Source: ENR-C20 sp942493145
GTDB lineage: Bacteria; Bacillota; Clostridia; Acetivibrionales; DTU013
Direction of reading: 5' to 3'
Assembly: GCA_942493145.1 (NCBI GenBank)
Contig: OW818679.1
Span: 620,001 to 684,000, forward strand
Length of the DNA: 64,000 nucleotides
Shown here: in pieces, positions 45,154 through 54,404 of the stretch
Numbering within the stretch: position 1 is the stretch's first letter
Layout: each line of letters starts with the position of its first letter
The notes under the pieces: model-generated
Database searches by the model: none
What the model saw: only the letters and a program-made list of their open reading frames with translations
Told to the model about the DNA's origin: nothing
Made by a program: the position numbers and the translations under genes

Positions 45154-46290
45154 ATGACTGAAGAAACCAAACATATTGAGTATATAGATGTACTTAGGGT
45201 TTTATCCATGGTATTCGTAGTATTTCTGCATACTGCCGCAGGCAGTCTCAGGGGAAATCTCGGATCGCCTGTATGGCATTTTTCCAATATAATAACAGCA
45301 GTAATGAGTACAAGCGTGCCAATTTTCTTCATGATTTCCGGTGCAGTTCTCCTGAGTAATGCAAAAACACTGTCCGTAAGCTATACATTAAAAAAACGTT
45401 TGACAAAGGTTCTGATACCGTTCATTGTCTGGTCTCTTGTCGCAGTCGCCTATTATGCGGCATTAAGCTATAAAGCCAATGGTGCTGTCGATATCGGGGC
45501 AGCACTCAAAAGGCTTATCAACATGCCGGGCCAGCCGACAACTGTACATCTTTGGTTTATGTATGCTCTCATACCCTTGTATATCCTGTCTCCCATCCTG
45601 AAAAGGCTTGTAGATTCAATGGACAGAAAGCTTGTCTTTTATGTGCTTGCCCTGTGGATTATATTCGGATCCATACTGCCGACGATTGCAGCTTTTATGC
45701 CTGAAGCATACAGGCCATTGTTCGTATTGAACGGCTCCTATAACCTGAATTTTATGACTGGCTATGCGGGATACTTCATAGCCGGATATTATCTTATGGA
45801 ATATAAGGGGAACGTATCAAAGGAATTTATTGCTGCAATAATACTTGCCGATACAGTTATCATATCAATAGGAACATGGTGGAAGACATCAGGTGCGGCA
45901 GTTTATTCGGAGATGTTCAAAAGTTATTCCAAGTTATTCATGCTCATATTATCAGTAGCAATTTTTCTTCTGTTTAAGGAAATGCTCAAGGGACGAAGGT
46001 TGCCGGGATTGGCATCCAGGCTGGTTCAATTCATGTCCGGCCTTTCTTTTGGGATATATCTGCTACACAACCTGCTTGTCGACCTGATATCAAGAATAGT
46101 TGGGCTCTGGCCTGCAGTTTCCGTCTCAATGCTGTTACTGTGCTGGCTTGCCGTACTGTTTGCTTCAGCTTTCTGCATTTTCATACTGGCTAGTTTAAAA
46201 CCGTTCTGCTATGCATTTACCGGATTAAAATACGAGAGTGCATGCAAGACTTGTAATTTCAGTTTTTTAATACAGAGATCACATAAATAA
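45154..46290 (+). CDS. Membrane acyltransferase, acyltransferase-3 family
   Basis: 378 residues with ten or so helices. N terminus EYIDVLRVLSMVFVVFLHTA carries the family Arg and catalytic-type His; SVPIFFMISGAVLLSN and HLWFMYALIPLYILSPIL are typical family segments. Such enzymes add O-acetyl or other acyl groups to sugars of cell-wall polymers, peptidoglycan or glycolipids at the membrane. No glycan biosynthesis genes are adjacent, so the target is open. RBS GAGAGGAA. The next gene starts 21 bases after the stop. Confidence 0.88.
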   Translation: MTEETKHIEYIDVLRVLSMVFVVFLHTAAGSLRGNLGSPVWHFSNIITAVMSTSVPIFFMISGAVLLSNAKTLSVSYTLKKRLTKVLIPFIVWSLVAVAYYAALSYKANGAVDIGAALKRLINMPGQPTTVHLWFMYALIPLYILSPILKRLVDSMDRKLVFYVLALWIIFGSILPTIAAFMPEAYRPLFVLNGSYNLNFMTGYAGYFIAGYYLMEYKGNVSKEFIAAIILADTVIISIGTWWKTSGAAVYSEMFKSYSKLFMLILSVAIFLLFKEMLKGRRLPGLASRLVQFMSGLSFGIYLLHNLLVDLISRIVGLWPAVSVSMLLLCWLAVLFASAFCIFILASLKPFCYAFTGLKYESACKTCNFSFLIQRSHK

Positions 46291-46311
46291 ATTATTTTGG
46301 AGGTGTTTTCA

Positions 46312-47241
46312 ATGAGTAAATTCTGTACACAGTGCGGAGCGACAAATCCGGATGAAGGCAAATTCTGCAAGGGCTGCGGCGGCAGGTTTCCGGATGGAGA
46401 CCAGAGTGTTGCAGGACAGGGTCCGGTGATGGGCTATCCAACAGGCGATGGCAGGGCGGAATATGTAATTGAAGGTGGAGACATGCAGTTTATCGAACTG
46501 GAACTGGAACCAGGGGAGTGTCTGGTCGCAGAAGCCGGTGCAATGATGTTCATGGAACAGGGAATTCAGATGGACACTGTTTTTGGTGACGGATCAGGCA
46601 AAGAAGGCAACGACCTGACGAGCAAGCTTTTTTCCGCCGGTAAAAGAATGCTGACGGGTGAAAGCTTATTCATGACTATGTTCACAAACAAATCGGGAGC
46701 AAATCGTAAAGTGGCATTTTCGGCACCATATCCAGGCAAGATTGTTGTCATGGATCTGGCTGAATTAGGTGGGCAGGTAATTTGTTCCAAGGACAGCTTC
46801 CTCTGCGCGGAAAGAGGCGTTCAGGTAGAGATCGCCTTCCAGAAAAATATCGGTGTTGCGCTTTTTGGCGGAGAAGGCTTCATTATGCAGAGACTTGTGG
46901 GAAACAGACGTGCATTCATACATAGCGGCGGTTCAATAACAAAAAGGGATCTGCAGCCTGGAGAGACTCTCAGAGTAGACACAGGCTGTCTGGTGGCGCT
47001 CACATCGACAGTTCAGTATGACATCCAGTTCGCAGGTGTCAAAACTGCGTTTTTTGGTGGAGAAGGACTTGCACTTGCCACTTTGACTGGGCCAGGAACG
47101 GTTTGGCTACAGTCATTGCCTTTTACCAGGTTAATCAGGATGATAAAGGCATCAATGGGGAACTCGCGTTCCTCCGGGGCGCCCAAGGATGAAGGCAGCC
47201 TTCTTAATGTGGGGCTTAATACCTTCTTTGGTGGAAGATAA
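46312..47241 (+). CDS. AIM24/TIGR00266 family protein with N-terminal zinc ribbon
   Basis: 310 residues. An N-terminal double-Cys zinc ribbon (KFCTQCGATNPDEGKFCKGC) precedes a TIGR00266 beta-solenoid-like domain: MQFIELELEPGECLVAEAGA, then GSGKEGNDLTSKLFSAGKRM, ALFGGEGFIMQRLVG and FFGGEGLALATLTG, the repeated FFGGEG signature of the family. Function of bacterial members is unknown. The ATG at 46312 follows GGAGGTG and begins the ribbon. The gene may be co-transcribed with the acyltransferase. Ends before a long hairpin repeat. Confidence 0.88.
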   Translation: MSKFCTQCGATNPDEGKFCKGCGGRFPDGDQSVAGQGPVMGYPTGDGRAEYVIEGGDMQFIELELEPGECLVAEAGAMMFMEQGIQMDTVFGDGSGKEGNDLTSKLFSAGKRMLTGESLFMTMFTNKSGANRKVAFSAPYPGKIVVMDLAELGGQVICSKDSFLCAERGVQVEIAFQKNIGVALFGGEGFIMQRLVGNRRAFIHSGGSITKRDLQPGETLRVDTGCLVALTSTVQYDIQFAGVKTAFFGGEGLALATLTGPGTVWLQSLPFTRLIRMIKASMGNSRSSGAPKDEGSLLNVGLNTFFGGR

Positions 47242-47272
47242 ACAAAGTAGGGACGTTTCTGCCATTTGGCAA

Positions 47273-47332
47273 AATGGGGACGGTTCTGGTTCTGCCGAAT
47301 TTATTTTTGGCAGAACCAGAACCGTCCCCATT
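47273..47332. repeat. Perfect 24-bp inverted repeat (REP-like element)
   Basis: Left arm 47273-47296 begins AATGGGGACGGTTCTG, right arm 47309-47332 ends CAGAACCGTCCCCATT, complementary over all 24 bases, with a T-rich 12-base loop. A partial, diverged copy of the left arm (GGGACGTTTCTGCCATTTGG) lies just before it at 47251-47270. Short related runs GAACCGTCCC and GAACCGCCCC occur at about 41909-41938. The family recalls palindromic intergenic repeats of clostridial genomes; it also could end transcripts between the two convergent genes. Confidence 0.8.
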
Positions 47333-47361
47333 ATACTCTGATCCGTCTCCCGAGCTCCCGC

Positions 47362-48159
47362 TCACACGTTCAAATCTCTCTTTTTGTAAGATCCATACGT
47401 GATACCAACCAATGCAGCAATGATAACGAACGACAGGATCAGGAATACAGGCTGGAATCCGCCGTCCTTCATCAGCTGTTCGGCTTCAAAATACTCAAAG
47501 GGTGTTATATATTTCAAACCCTCCAACTTACTGTTAATGTTTATGACGGATGAAAGGATGAAAGTGACCAATAGGATGGCTGTGGCAAGCGAGGCGGCGG
47601 ATTTTGGCTGCCTGCCTGCAGCAGCAGCGGCGGTGCCGATAAATAGGAACATCAGCTGCAAAATAAACATTCCTGCCATCAAAAGGCATATTTCTCCTGT
47701 TATATCCTCGCCATTTGAATACTTGCCTAAAAGGGCAATCGAAAAAACCAATGTTACAATATTGAATACGATAACATTAAAAAGCGCGGCAAGAAGCTTT
47801 GCTGTTATGATTTTCACTCTTGAGACCGGCTTGGTCATCAAAAACTCTGCTGTTTTATCCCTCTCTTCCTTCGAAATGATGTTGGCGCCAAGCAGTGCCG
47901 CATGGATGGTAGCCAAAAGGAGGAGATACAAATATAACATGCCATAAAATCCACTGACTTTTGTCAGGTCGAAGTCACCCATTCCCAATACGGCTTTTAT
48001 TGATTTGGGGATCTGTGACAACAACTCATTCATTGATTGCCCTGTTTCTGAGTATGCAATGAATTTGCCAATAGAGGAAACAATCATGAAAAATATAGCG
48101 ATACTCCATATGATAAGCGATTTTCTATGTGCCTTCAATTCTCTTAAAAAAATGTTCAT
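47362..48159 (-). CDS. ABC-2 type transporter permease
   Basis: 265 residues, six hydrophobic segments (e.g. LIIWSIAIFFMIVSSIGKFI, YLYLLLLATIHAALLGANII). Short conserved stretch ISKEERDKTAEFLMTKPVSR after helix 2 or 3 is typical of the ABC-2 permeases of clostridial multidrug or bacteriocin-immunity exporters (and is shared nearly word for word with the neighbour upstream). Third gene of a three-gene minus-strand operon; GAGGAGGG precedes the ATG with 6 bases. Pairs with the permease at 48172 as a heterodimeric membrane channel. Confidence 0.9.
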   Translation of the reverse strand: MNIFLRELKAHRKSLIIWSIAIFFMIVSSIGKFIAYSETGQSMNELLSQIPKSIKAVLGMGDFDLTKVSGFYGMLYLYLLLLATIHAALLGANIISKEERDKTAEFLMTKPVSRVKIITAKLLAALFNVIVFNIVTLVFSIALLGKYSNGEDITGEICLLMAGMFILQLMFLFIGTAAAAAGRQPKSAASLATAILLVTFILSSVININSKLEGLKYITPFEYFEAEQLMKDGGFQPVFLILSFVIIAALVGITYGSYKKRDLNV

Positions 48160-48171
48160 CGTTATCCCTCC

Positions 48172-48966
48172 TCAAACAGCATGGACGTCTTTTTTTGTAT
48201 AGACCAGGTAGCTTCCTGCTATTGCGGCAATGACAAAGATCAATCCGATTACGACGAAAGAAGCTTCATATGCTGCATTTTTGATAATATATGCCGTATC
48301 AAAGTACCGGAAGGGAGACATATACCGGACTCTTTCTTCCCCTAGAAACGATCCCAGCGATCCCAGAATATAAAAACCGAAAACGGTACTCAGTGAAATG
48401 GAGATCACCGACCTGATTTTCCCTGCAACGACGGAAACAATAAACCCCAGAGCCATGAATATCAATTGGATAAAGAACAGGGTAACGGAAATCATGAAGA
48501 ACAATTTCAGATTAAAATCGCCGACGATGGCAATGGCTGCCAGAATCGTCAACCCAAGATAGATTATATTCGTAATGGTCAGAGTAAAAAATGCTGCCAG
48601 CAGCTTGGATGTTAGTATAGTGCTGCGGCTTACTGGCTTGGTCATTAAAAAATCTGCAGTTTTATCGCGAATTTCCTTTGAAACGATTGCAGTTCCGATA
48701 TTCATGGCCTGAATAGCCCCGCACAGCACAACAAATGAAAACACAAAGGAGTAGAAGCCTTCAAGGGTGGATATGCTGTCGATATAAATGTTGAAGACAC
48801 TTTTTATCACATCCGGCATGTTGTTCAAAAAAGCTTTAAAATCTTCAATGTCGTTGCCAAGCCCCTTGAAAAGCAGAATATACAGTACGGACAGCAGGGT
48901 CATGGAGCACGCCCAGATAAAGATCGATTTCCGGTAGGACTTCAGTTCATGAAGAAAGATGTTCAT
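48172..48966 (-). CDS. ABC-2 type transporter permease (paralogue of the neighbour)
   Basis: 264 residues with six hydrophobic segments and the matching stretch VSKEIRDKTADFLMTKPVSR. Length, start (MNIFLHELKSYRKS against MNIFLRELKAHRKS) and layout show a tandem duplication with its downstream neighbour, followed by strong divergence. Located 5 bases after the ATPase gene and 12 before the next permease. GGGAGG lies about 10 bases before the ATG. Confidence 0.9.
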   Translation of the reverse strand: MNIFLHELKSYRKSIFIWACSMTLLSVLYILLFKGLGNDIEDFKAFLNNMPDVIKSVFNIYIDSISTLEGFYSFVFSFVVLCGAIQAMNIGTAIVSKEIRDKTADFLMTKPVSRSTILTSKLLAAFFTLTITNIIYLGLTILAAIAIVGDFNLKLFFMISVTLFFIQLIFMALGFIVSVVAGKIRSVISISLSTVFGFYILGSLGSFLGEERVRYMSPFRYFDTAYIIKNAAYEASFVVIGLIFVIAAIAGSYLVYTKKDVHAV

Positions 48967-48971
48967 AATCC

Positions 48972-49868
48972 TTAAGCCTCCCTTTCATAGTAGTGCATAA
49001 AGATTTCTTCCAGACTGGGCTCCTCAATCCAGACATTAAGGATTTCCATGTCCGATATCTTTTTCAGGATCAGGTTGATATTGCCTTTATACAAAAAGCT
49101 CACAACATTGCTTTTCATATCCAGGTTGCTTATTCCGCCAAGCTTGAAATAATCCTCACCAATTACTTCTTTCATTTCTATTTTGAATTTCTTGTAGTTG
49201 TTTTCGGTCAGATCGCTCATCTTTTCCAGCTTAATGATCCTGCCTTCCTTTATAATGGCAACCCGGCTGCATAATCTTTGAACCTCGCTTAAAACATGGG
49301 AAGACAGAAGGATGGTAGCGCCTTTTTTGTTCTCCTCCAGCAGCAGGTCGAAGAACTTCTGCTGCATCAGTGGATCAAGGCCGCTTGTGGGTTCATCCAG
49401 GATGATCAGCTTTGGTTGGTGCAGCAAGCCCTGGACAATACCGACCTTTTTTTTGTTTCCAAAGGACAGATCATCAATTCTTTTTTTCAAATCCAGGTCC
49501 ATGATTTCTGCAAGTTCATGGATTCTTTTGCTGCAATCTTTTTTATAAAAGCTGGCTGAATATTTCAACAGGTCAATAACTTTCATTTTATCGTAGTAAA
49601 AAACTTCGGAAGGCAGATACCCTATCTCTTTGGCAATTTCAGGAGCGGATCGGATGCAATCCATGCCAAAGATCGTTGCGCTTCCGCTTGTTGGATAAAT
49701 CAGCGATAACAAAGTTCTTATCGTTGTGGACTTTCCTGCACCATTAGGCCCGATGAAGCCAAATATTTCACCTTCGGCTACATCAAAACTGACATCAATG
49801 ATTCCGCGGGATTTTCCATAGTATTTGGTAAGGTTTCTGATTTCTATTACATTATTAGTAACACTCAT
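48972..49868 (-). CDS. ABC transporter ATP-binding protein
   Basis: 298 residues. Walker A GPNGAGKSTTIR, Q-loop IGYLPSE, signature LSFGNKKKVGI (SFGNK in place of SGGQ, as usual in DrrA/bacitracin-type ATPases), Walker B LIILDEPTSGLDP with catalytic Glu, H-loop SSHVLS. A C-terminal regulatory domain of 80 residues follows. First gene of the operon, strong GGAGGT site. Together with the two permeases: export of a peptide antibiotic, drug or lipid. The proposed substrate is inference. Confidence 0.93.
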   Translation of the reverse strand: MSVTNNVIEIRNLTKYYGKSRGIIDVSFDVAEGEIFGFIGPNGAGKSTTIRTLLSLIYPTSGSATIFGMDCIRSAPEIAKEIGYLPSEVFYYDKMKVIDLLKYSASFYKKDCSKRIHELAEIMDLDLKKRIDDLSFGNKKKVGIVQGLLHQPKLIILDEPTSGLDPLMQQKFFDLLLEENKKGATILLSSHVLSEVQRLCSRVAIIKEGRIIKLEKMSDLTENNYKKFKIEMKEVIGEDYFKLGGISNLDMKSNVVSFLYKGNINLILKKISDMEILNVWIEEPSLEEIFMHYYEREA

Positions 49869-50057
49869 TGTTCTACCTCCCTTGCCTGTTTAGATTTGTT
49901 ATACACCTTTATATTAATAATAGTCAATAGCGATATGGAACAGATAGCAATGCAAACCAACATAACATTAAAAGTCAAATGAAATTGACAATTATTTCTC
50001 AGCACTTGTTAAACCATAAACAAATGCAATTTTACTAAATAAAACCTGCAGATTTCC

Positions 50058-50086
50058 TTTACATAAGCCATAAAGTAAACTATAAT
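50058..50086 (+). promoter_or_regulatory. Sigma-A promoter of the rnf operon
   Basis: TTTACA (50058-50063), 17-base spacer, TATAAT (50081-50086). It lies in the 368-base divergent gap between the ABC operon and rnfC, leaving a leader of about 140 bases before rnfC. I see no hairpin or riboswitch in that leader; the other half of the gap is AT-rich and shows no feature beyond what the ABC operon promoter would need. Confidence 0.68.
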
Positions 50087-50236
50087 GTTTAATAAAACTT
50101 CCGGCGAATGTATTAAATGTCATACAATTTATAGCGATATTGCTAAAAATTATTAATTTTATATTGAAGTAAAGAGGAAATATATGACATGTAAAATCTT
50201 TGCATGGAAAATAAATGTTGAAAAGGGGTTGCTTTA

Positions 50237-51571
50237 TTGGCCTACACACAGAAAACATTCAAAGGCGGGATAAAACCGCCGCACCATAAAAAAACCGAAG
50301 AAATGAATACTGTTTCAATGCCTCTTCCGGCCAAGCTGCTGATACCGATGCTTCAGCATATAGGAGCGCCACTGACACCAACCGTAAAGAAAGGTGACAG
50401 GGTACTGGCAGGCCAGAAAATCGGTGATTCTACCGCATTTGTTTCTGCACCGGTACATTCCGGTGTATCGGGTACTGTTACCGATGTCAGGCCGATCATT
50501 TATTCCGGCGGTAATGAAGTTATGGCTGTGGAAATCGAACCGGACGGACTGCAGGAGCTGCATGAAAGCGTAGTGCCGCCTGTTGCTGCCAATAAAGAGG
50601 AAATAATGAAAGCCATCAGGGAATCCGGCATAGTCGGTCTTGGTGGTGCGGGTTTCCCTACACCGGTGAAGCTAAAAGTACCGGAGGGAAAGAAGCTTGA
50701 CATACTGGTAATAAACGGGGCGGAATGCGAACCATTCATAACATCTGATTACAGAGAGATGATGGAGAACCCCGAGGGCATAATCGAAGGAATCAAAATA
50801 ATCATGGAACTGACTGGCGTTGAGAAAACATTCATTGCCATAGAAGGTAACAAGCCGGAGGCAATCAAAAAGCTTACAAGCCTTTCGCGTGATTGTCAGG
50901 GGATTTCAGTCATGTCATTAAAAACCCGTTATCCACAGGGCGGGGAAAAACAACTTATATATGCAGTAACAGGTCGCAAGGTGCCATCCGGAGGACTGCC
51001 CTCCGATATCGGTGTACTTGTTCAAAATGTAAATACAGTATCATTCATAGCCGGTTTTATGAAAACAGGAATGCCCCTTGTCAGCAAGAAGGTGACCGTG
51101 GATGGCGGAGCTGTTGCACGGCCTGCCAATGTAATAGTGCCCATAGGAACATCCCTGTCCGATGTCTTCGAATTCTGCGGAGGCTTTACTGAAAATCCGG
51201 CCAAAGTAATAATGGGTGGACCCATGATGGGAGTATCCCAGTTTTCACTCCAGAATCCGGTACTCAAGCAGACGAATGCACTTCTGGCATTGACAAAGGC
51301 CGAAGCGGAGGCTCCTGAGGAAAGTGTATGCATTCGTTGTGGCAAGTGCGTTGAGGCTTGCCCCATGGGGCTTCTGCCGTTGTATATCAATGCCAACGTC
51401 ATGCAGGGCAGGTTTGAGGATACTTTGAAGTACCATGTCAACGATTGTATGGAGTGTGGCTGTTGTTCATATGTATGTCCTGCTTCCAGAAATCTTGTTC
51501 AGTCAATAAGGTTTGCCAAGTCGGAGATAAAACGCAGGGCTGCATTAAAGCAGTCGGAAGGAGGCAAATAG
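50237..51571 (+). CDS. rnfC: Rnf complex subunit RnfC
   Basis: Peripheral membrane subunit of the ferredoxin:NAD+ oxidoreductase, thought to bind NADH and FMN. 444 residues. N-terminal RnfC barrel (FKGGIKPPHHKK; SAPVHSGVSGTV), NADH-binding domain with GIVGLGGAGFPTPVK and INGAECEPF, SLBB-like region, and two [4Fe-4S] motifs CIRCGKCVEACP and CMECGCCSYVCP near the C terminus. Start is TTG after AAGGGG, consistent with the conserved MAYTQKTFKGG-type N terminus. First gene of the operon; the stop TAG overlaps the GTG start of rnfD by one base. Confidence 0.96.
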   Translation: MAYTQKTFKGGIKPPHHKKTEEMNTVSMPLPAKLLIPMLQHIGAPLTPTVKKGDRVLAGQKIGDSTAFVSAPVHSGVSGTVTDVRPIIYSGGNEVMAVEIEPDGLQELHESVVPPVAANKEEIMKAIRESGIVGLGGAGFPTPVKLKVPEGKKLDILVINGAECEPFITSDYREMMENPEGIIEGIKIIMELTGVEKTFIAIEGNKPEAIKKLTSLSRDCQGISVMSLKTRYPQGGEKQLIYAVTGRKVPSGGLPSDIGVLVQNVNTVSFIAGFMKTGMPLVSKKVTVDGGAVARPANVIVPIGTSLSDVFEFCGGFTENPAKVIMGGPMMGVSQFSLQNPVLKQTNALLALTKAEAEAPEESVCIRCGKCVEACPMGLLPLYINANVMQGRFEDTLKYHVNDCMECGCCSYVCPASRNLVQSIRFAKSEIKRRAALKQSEGGK

Positions 51572-52527
51572 TGGAATTTTCACTTTTAGCGGGCTCATCA
51601 CCGCATATTAAAGGAAAAGAAAGTACCAGCAGAATAATGCTGGATGTTATAATTGCATTGGCGCCGGCAGCTGTTGCGGCATTTTATTACTTTGGACTAA
51701 GGGCGGCACTGCTCATAGTTGTTACAGTTTCCGCCTGTGTATTATCTGAATACATAACTTCAAAAATCCTGAAAAAGAAGAGTCCTATTAAAGATCTTAG
51801 CGCAGTTGTGACAGGTATACTGCTTGCCTTTAACCTTTCACCGGATGTTCCGCTCTGGGTGGCTGCAATTGGCGGGGTATTTGCAATTGTAATAGTAAAG
51901 CAGCTTTTTGGGGGTCTGGGGCATAATTTTATAAATCCGGCATTGGCTGCAAGGGCTTTTCTTATGGCTTCCTGGCCGGTGCCGATGACTACATGGACCA
52001 CTCCGGGCGCAGATGCGATATCTTCAGCGACACCACTCGCTCTTATTAAAAAAGGTGGGGAGGCTGTTGGACAACTGCCGTCACTAACCGACCTTTTTAT
52101 TGGTAATGTAGGTGGCTGTATAGGCGAGACATCTGCCCTGGCATTATTGATAGGCGCTGCCTATCTTCTGGCAAGAAGGGTCATATCCCTTGAAATTCCG
52201 GTAGCATTTATCGGAACCGTGGGTTTGATGACCTGGATACTTGGAGGAGAAACGCTCTTCACAGGCGATTTCCTATATAACATACTGGCTGGCGGGCTCA
52301 TGCTCGGAGCCTTTTATATGGCCACTGACTACACAACTTCACCTGTAAGCTTCAGAGGAAAGATAATCATGGGGATAGGCTGCGGCCTGCTGACATCCGT
52401 CATAAGGCTTTACGGCGGTTATCCCGAGGGAGTGTCCTATTCGATTCTCCTGATGAACCTTGTTGTGCCGCTGATAGACAGGTATTTGGTACCAGTGGGC
52501 TTCGGAGGTGTGAAGAAAAATGCGTAA
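51571..52527 (+). CDS. rnfD: Rnf complex subunit RnfD
   Basis: Membrane subunit of 318 residues, eight to nine helices, that holds covalently bound FMN and probably forms part of the ion path. Seen: SPHIKGKESTSRIMLDVI, LGHNFINPALAARAF and the flavin-attachment neighbourhood ISSATPLAL, where the Thr is the likely FMN acceptor. Start GTG at the rnfC stop, preceded by GGAGG; an upstream in-frame ATG would overlap rnfC by 127 bases and is not conserved. Eight-base overlap with rnfG. Confidence 0.95.
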   Translation: MEFSLLAGSSPHIKGKESTSRIMLDVIIALAPAAVAAFYYFGLRAALLIVVTVSACVLSEYITSKILKKKSPIKDLSAVVTGILLAFNLSPDVPLWVAAIGGVFAIVIVKQLFGGLGHNFINPALAARAFLMASWPVPMTTWTTPGADAISSATPLALIKKGGEAVGQLPSLTDLFIGNVGGCIGETSALALLIGAAYLLARRVISLEIPVAFIGTVGLMTWILGGETLFTGDFLYNILAGGLMLGAFYMATDYTTSPVSFRGKIIMGIGCGLLTSVIRLYGGYPEGVSYSILLMNLVVPLIDRYLVPVGFGGVKKNA

Positions 52528-53113
52528 TTTGCGTGATATTATAAAACCTGCATTATCCCTGCTTTTAATATGCTTTATAACAGCCCTTCTTCTTGCTTTG
52601 GTCAATGGGATGACCAAAGATACCATTGAGGCCAGAGCGCTGGCCGATGCCGAAGAACAGCGAAAGCTGGTAATGCTCGACGCCGGCAGCTTCAAGGAAG
52701 CAGATGGGTGGCAAAAGGATGACGGCAGCGGATTGATAAGAGGAGTATGGGCTGCATACAAGGGAGAGGACCTTCTGGGATATGTATTCAGCGCAACACC
52801 AAAAGGCTATGGCGGTGAAATGACAGTAACCATAGGTATAACAACCGGTCTCCAAATAACTGGCGTAAGACTGGGAGATAACAATGAAACCCCGGGATTG
52901 GGAACAAAAGCCGGGGAAGAAAGCTTTATCGGACAGTATAAAGAGAAGGATGCCGGAAAGGGTTTTAAGCTGGTCAAGCAACAACCGGCTTCCGATAATG
53001 AGATAAAGGCAATAAGCGGAGCAACTATAACCTCGAATGCCGTCACATCGGCAGTACAGGCAGCATCAGACATGGCCGTGAAGCTTTTGGAAAATGGGGG
53101 TGGTTCTAAATGA
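52520..53113 (+). CDS. rnfG: Rnf complex subunit RnfG
   Basis: 197 residues: one N-terminal transmembrane helix (about 11-31) and an outer FMN-binding domain. The FMN attachment motif SGATITSNAVTSAV is intact (S/T-GATxxS/T, the second Thr being the acceptor). GETPGLGTKA-like ETPGLGTKAGEESF is typical of the family. Good GGAGGTG site. Four-base overlap with rnfE (ATGA). Confidence 0.95.
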   Translation: MRNLRDIIKPALSLLLICFITALLLALVNGMTKDTIEARALADAEEQRKLVMLDAGSFKEADGWQKDDGSGLIRGVWAAYKGEDLLGYVFSATPKGYGGEMTVTIGITTGLQITGVRLGDNNETPGLGTKAGEESFIGQYKEKDAGKGFKLVKQQPASDNEIKAISGATITSNAVTSAVQAASDMAVKLLENGGGSK

Positions 53114-53778
53114 ATTTAATGAAAGTATTTAAAAACGGGATAATAGATGAAAACCCGACCTTCAGGCTCGTACTTGGAACCTGCCCGACTCTGGCGGTAA
53201 CTACTTCTGCCATTAACGGCATCGGTATGGGCATATCTACTACGGCCGTGCTTTTAGGCTCAAACATAGTTATTTCACTTCTCAGAAAGGTAATACCGGC
53301 AAAAGTGAGGATACCTGCTTTCGTCACAGTAATAGCGGGCTTCGTTACAATAGTCCAGCTGCTCCTTAAGGCGTATGTGCCGTCTCTTGACAAAGCCCTT
53401 GGTATATTCATACCGCTTATAGTGGTTAACTGCATCATACTTGCAAGGGCGGAGAGCTTTGCATCAAAGAATTCAGCTGTAGCATCAGCTGTTGATGGCG
53501 TGGGTATGGGTTTGGGCTTTACATTGGCGCTTTTAGCCATAGGAAGCGTAAGAGAGATATTGGGGAATGGCAGCATTTTCGGGTTTCAGATACTCGGAGG
53601 AGTCATAAGCCCTGCGTTGATGATGATCCTGCCTCCAGGGGGATTCCTGGTATTCGGAATCGCAATCGGATTAGTAAACAAAATCACCGGACAGAAGGTA
53701 AGCCCGACAGGCTGCGCCGGCTGTAACAGGAATTGCGGTAAGAAATGTGAAAGCGGGGAGGTGGGCGTAAATGATTGA
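53110..53778 (+). CDS. rnfE: Rnf complex subunit RnfE
   Basis: 222 residues, six helices. NPTFRLVLGTCPTLAVTTSA at the N terminus includes the conserved Cys, part of the iron centre shared with RnfA. IVVNCIILARAESFAS contains the second conserved Cys. The C-terminal tail has a cluster of cysteines (CAGCNRNCGKKCESG) that goes beyond many RnfE sequences. It overlaps rnfA by 8 bases. Confidence 0.95.
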   Translation: MNLMKVFKNGIIDENPTFRLVLGTCPTLAVTTSAINGIGMGISTTAVLLGSNIVISLLRKVIPAKVRIPAFVTVIAGFVTIVQLLLKAYVPSLDKALGIFIPLIVVNCIILARAESFASKNSAVASAVDGVGMGLGFTLALLAIGSVREILGNGSIFGFQILGGVISPALMMILPPGGFLVFGIAIGLVNKITGQKVSPTGCAGCNRNCGKKCESGEVGVND

Positions 53779-54352
53779 AAGTATCATAACAGCCTTTTTA
53801 TCCGCTGTTCTCATTGAAAACTTTGTCCTTGTCAAATTCCTTGGTATTTGCCCCTTTCTTGGGGTATCAAAGAAGATAAACACAGCGTTGGGCATGGGAG
53901 CCGCGGTTGTGTTCGTAATGGCCTTTTCTTCAGCGGCGACCTGGTTGTTGCAGCAATTCGTGCTGATTCCGCTGAAGCTTGAATATATGCAGACAATAGG
54001 TTTTATACTTGTTATTGCAGCTCTCGTCCAGTTCGTGGAGATGGTGTTGCAAAAAACCAGCAAGGGTTTATATGATGCTCTGGGAGTATATCTTCCGCTT
54101 ATTACTACCAACTGCGCGGTGCTTGGTGTTTGCATCATTAATATACAGAAGGGTTTCAATCTTGCGAATTCGATATTCTACGGCACATTTGCAGGTATTG
54201 GTTTCACACTTGCCATTGTGCTTTTTGCAGGTATAAGGGAACGACTTGAATTTGCCGACGTACCCGAAAGCCTTAAGGGATTCCCAATTTCGTTGATAGC
54301 TGCTTCACTTGTTTCACTGGCATTCTTCGGATTCCAGGGGCTGATAAAGTGA
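53771..54352 (+). CDS. rnfA: Rnf complex subunit RnfA
   Basis: 193 residues, six helices, paralogue of RnfE in inverted topology. FVLVKFLGICPFLGVSKKIN carries the first conserved Cys; ITTNCAVLGVCIIN the second. Together with RnfE it holds a membrane-embedded iron centre that passes electrons across the membrane. GGGAGG lies 8-9 bases before the ATG. 52 bases separate it from rnfB. Confidence 0.96.
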   Translation: MIESIITAFLSAVLIENFVLVKFLGICPFLGVSKKINTALGMGAAVVFVMAFSSAATWLLQQFVLIPLKLEYMQTIGFILVIAALVQFVEMVLQKTSKGLYDALGVYLPLITTNCAVLGVCIINIQKGFNLANSIFYGTFAGIGFTLAIVLFAGIRERLEFADVPESLKGFPISLIAASLVSLAFFGFQGLIK

Positions 54353-54404
54353 GGAGAAACGCAACCGTTTGTTATGACAGGATTCAGGGAGGTTTTACTG
54401 GAAT

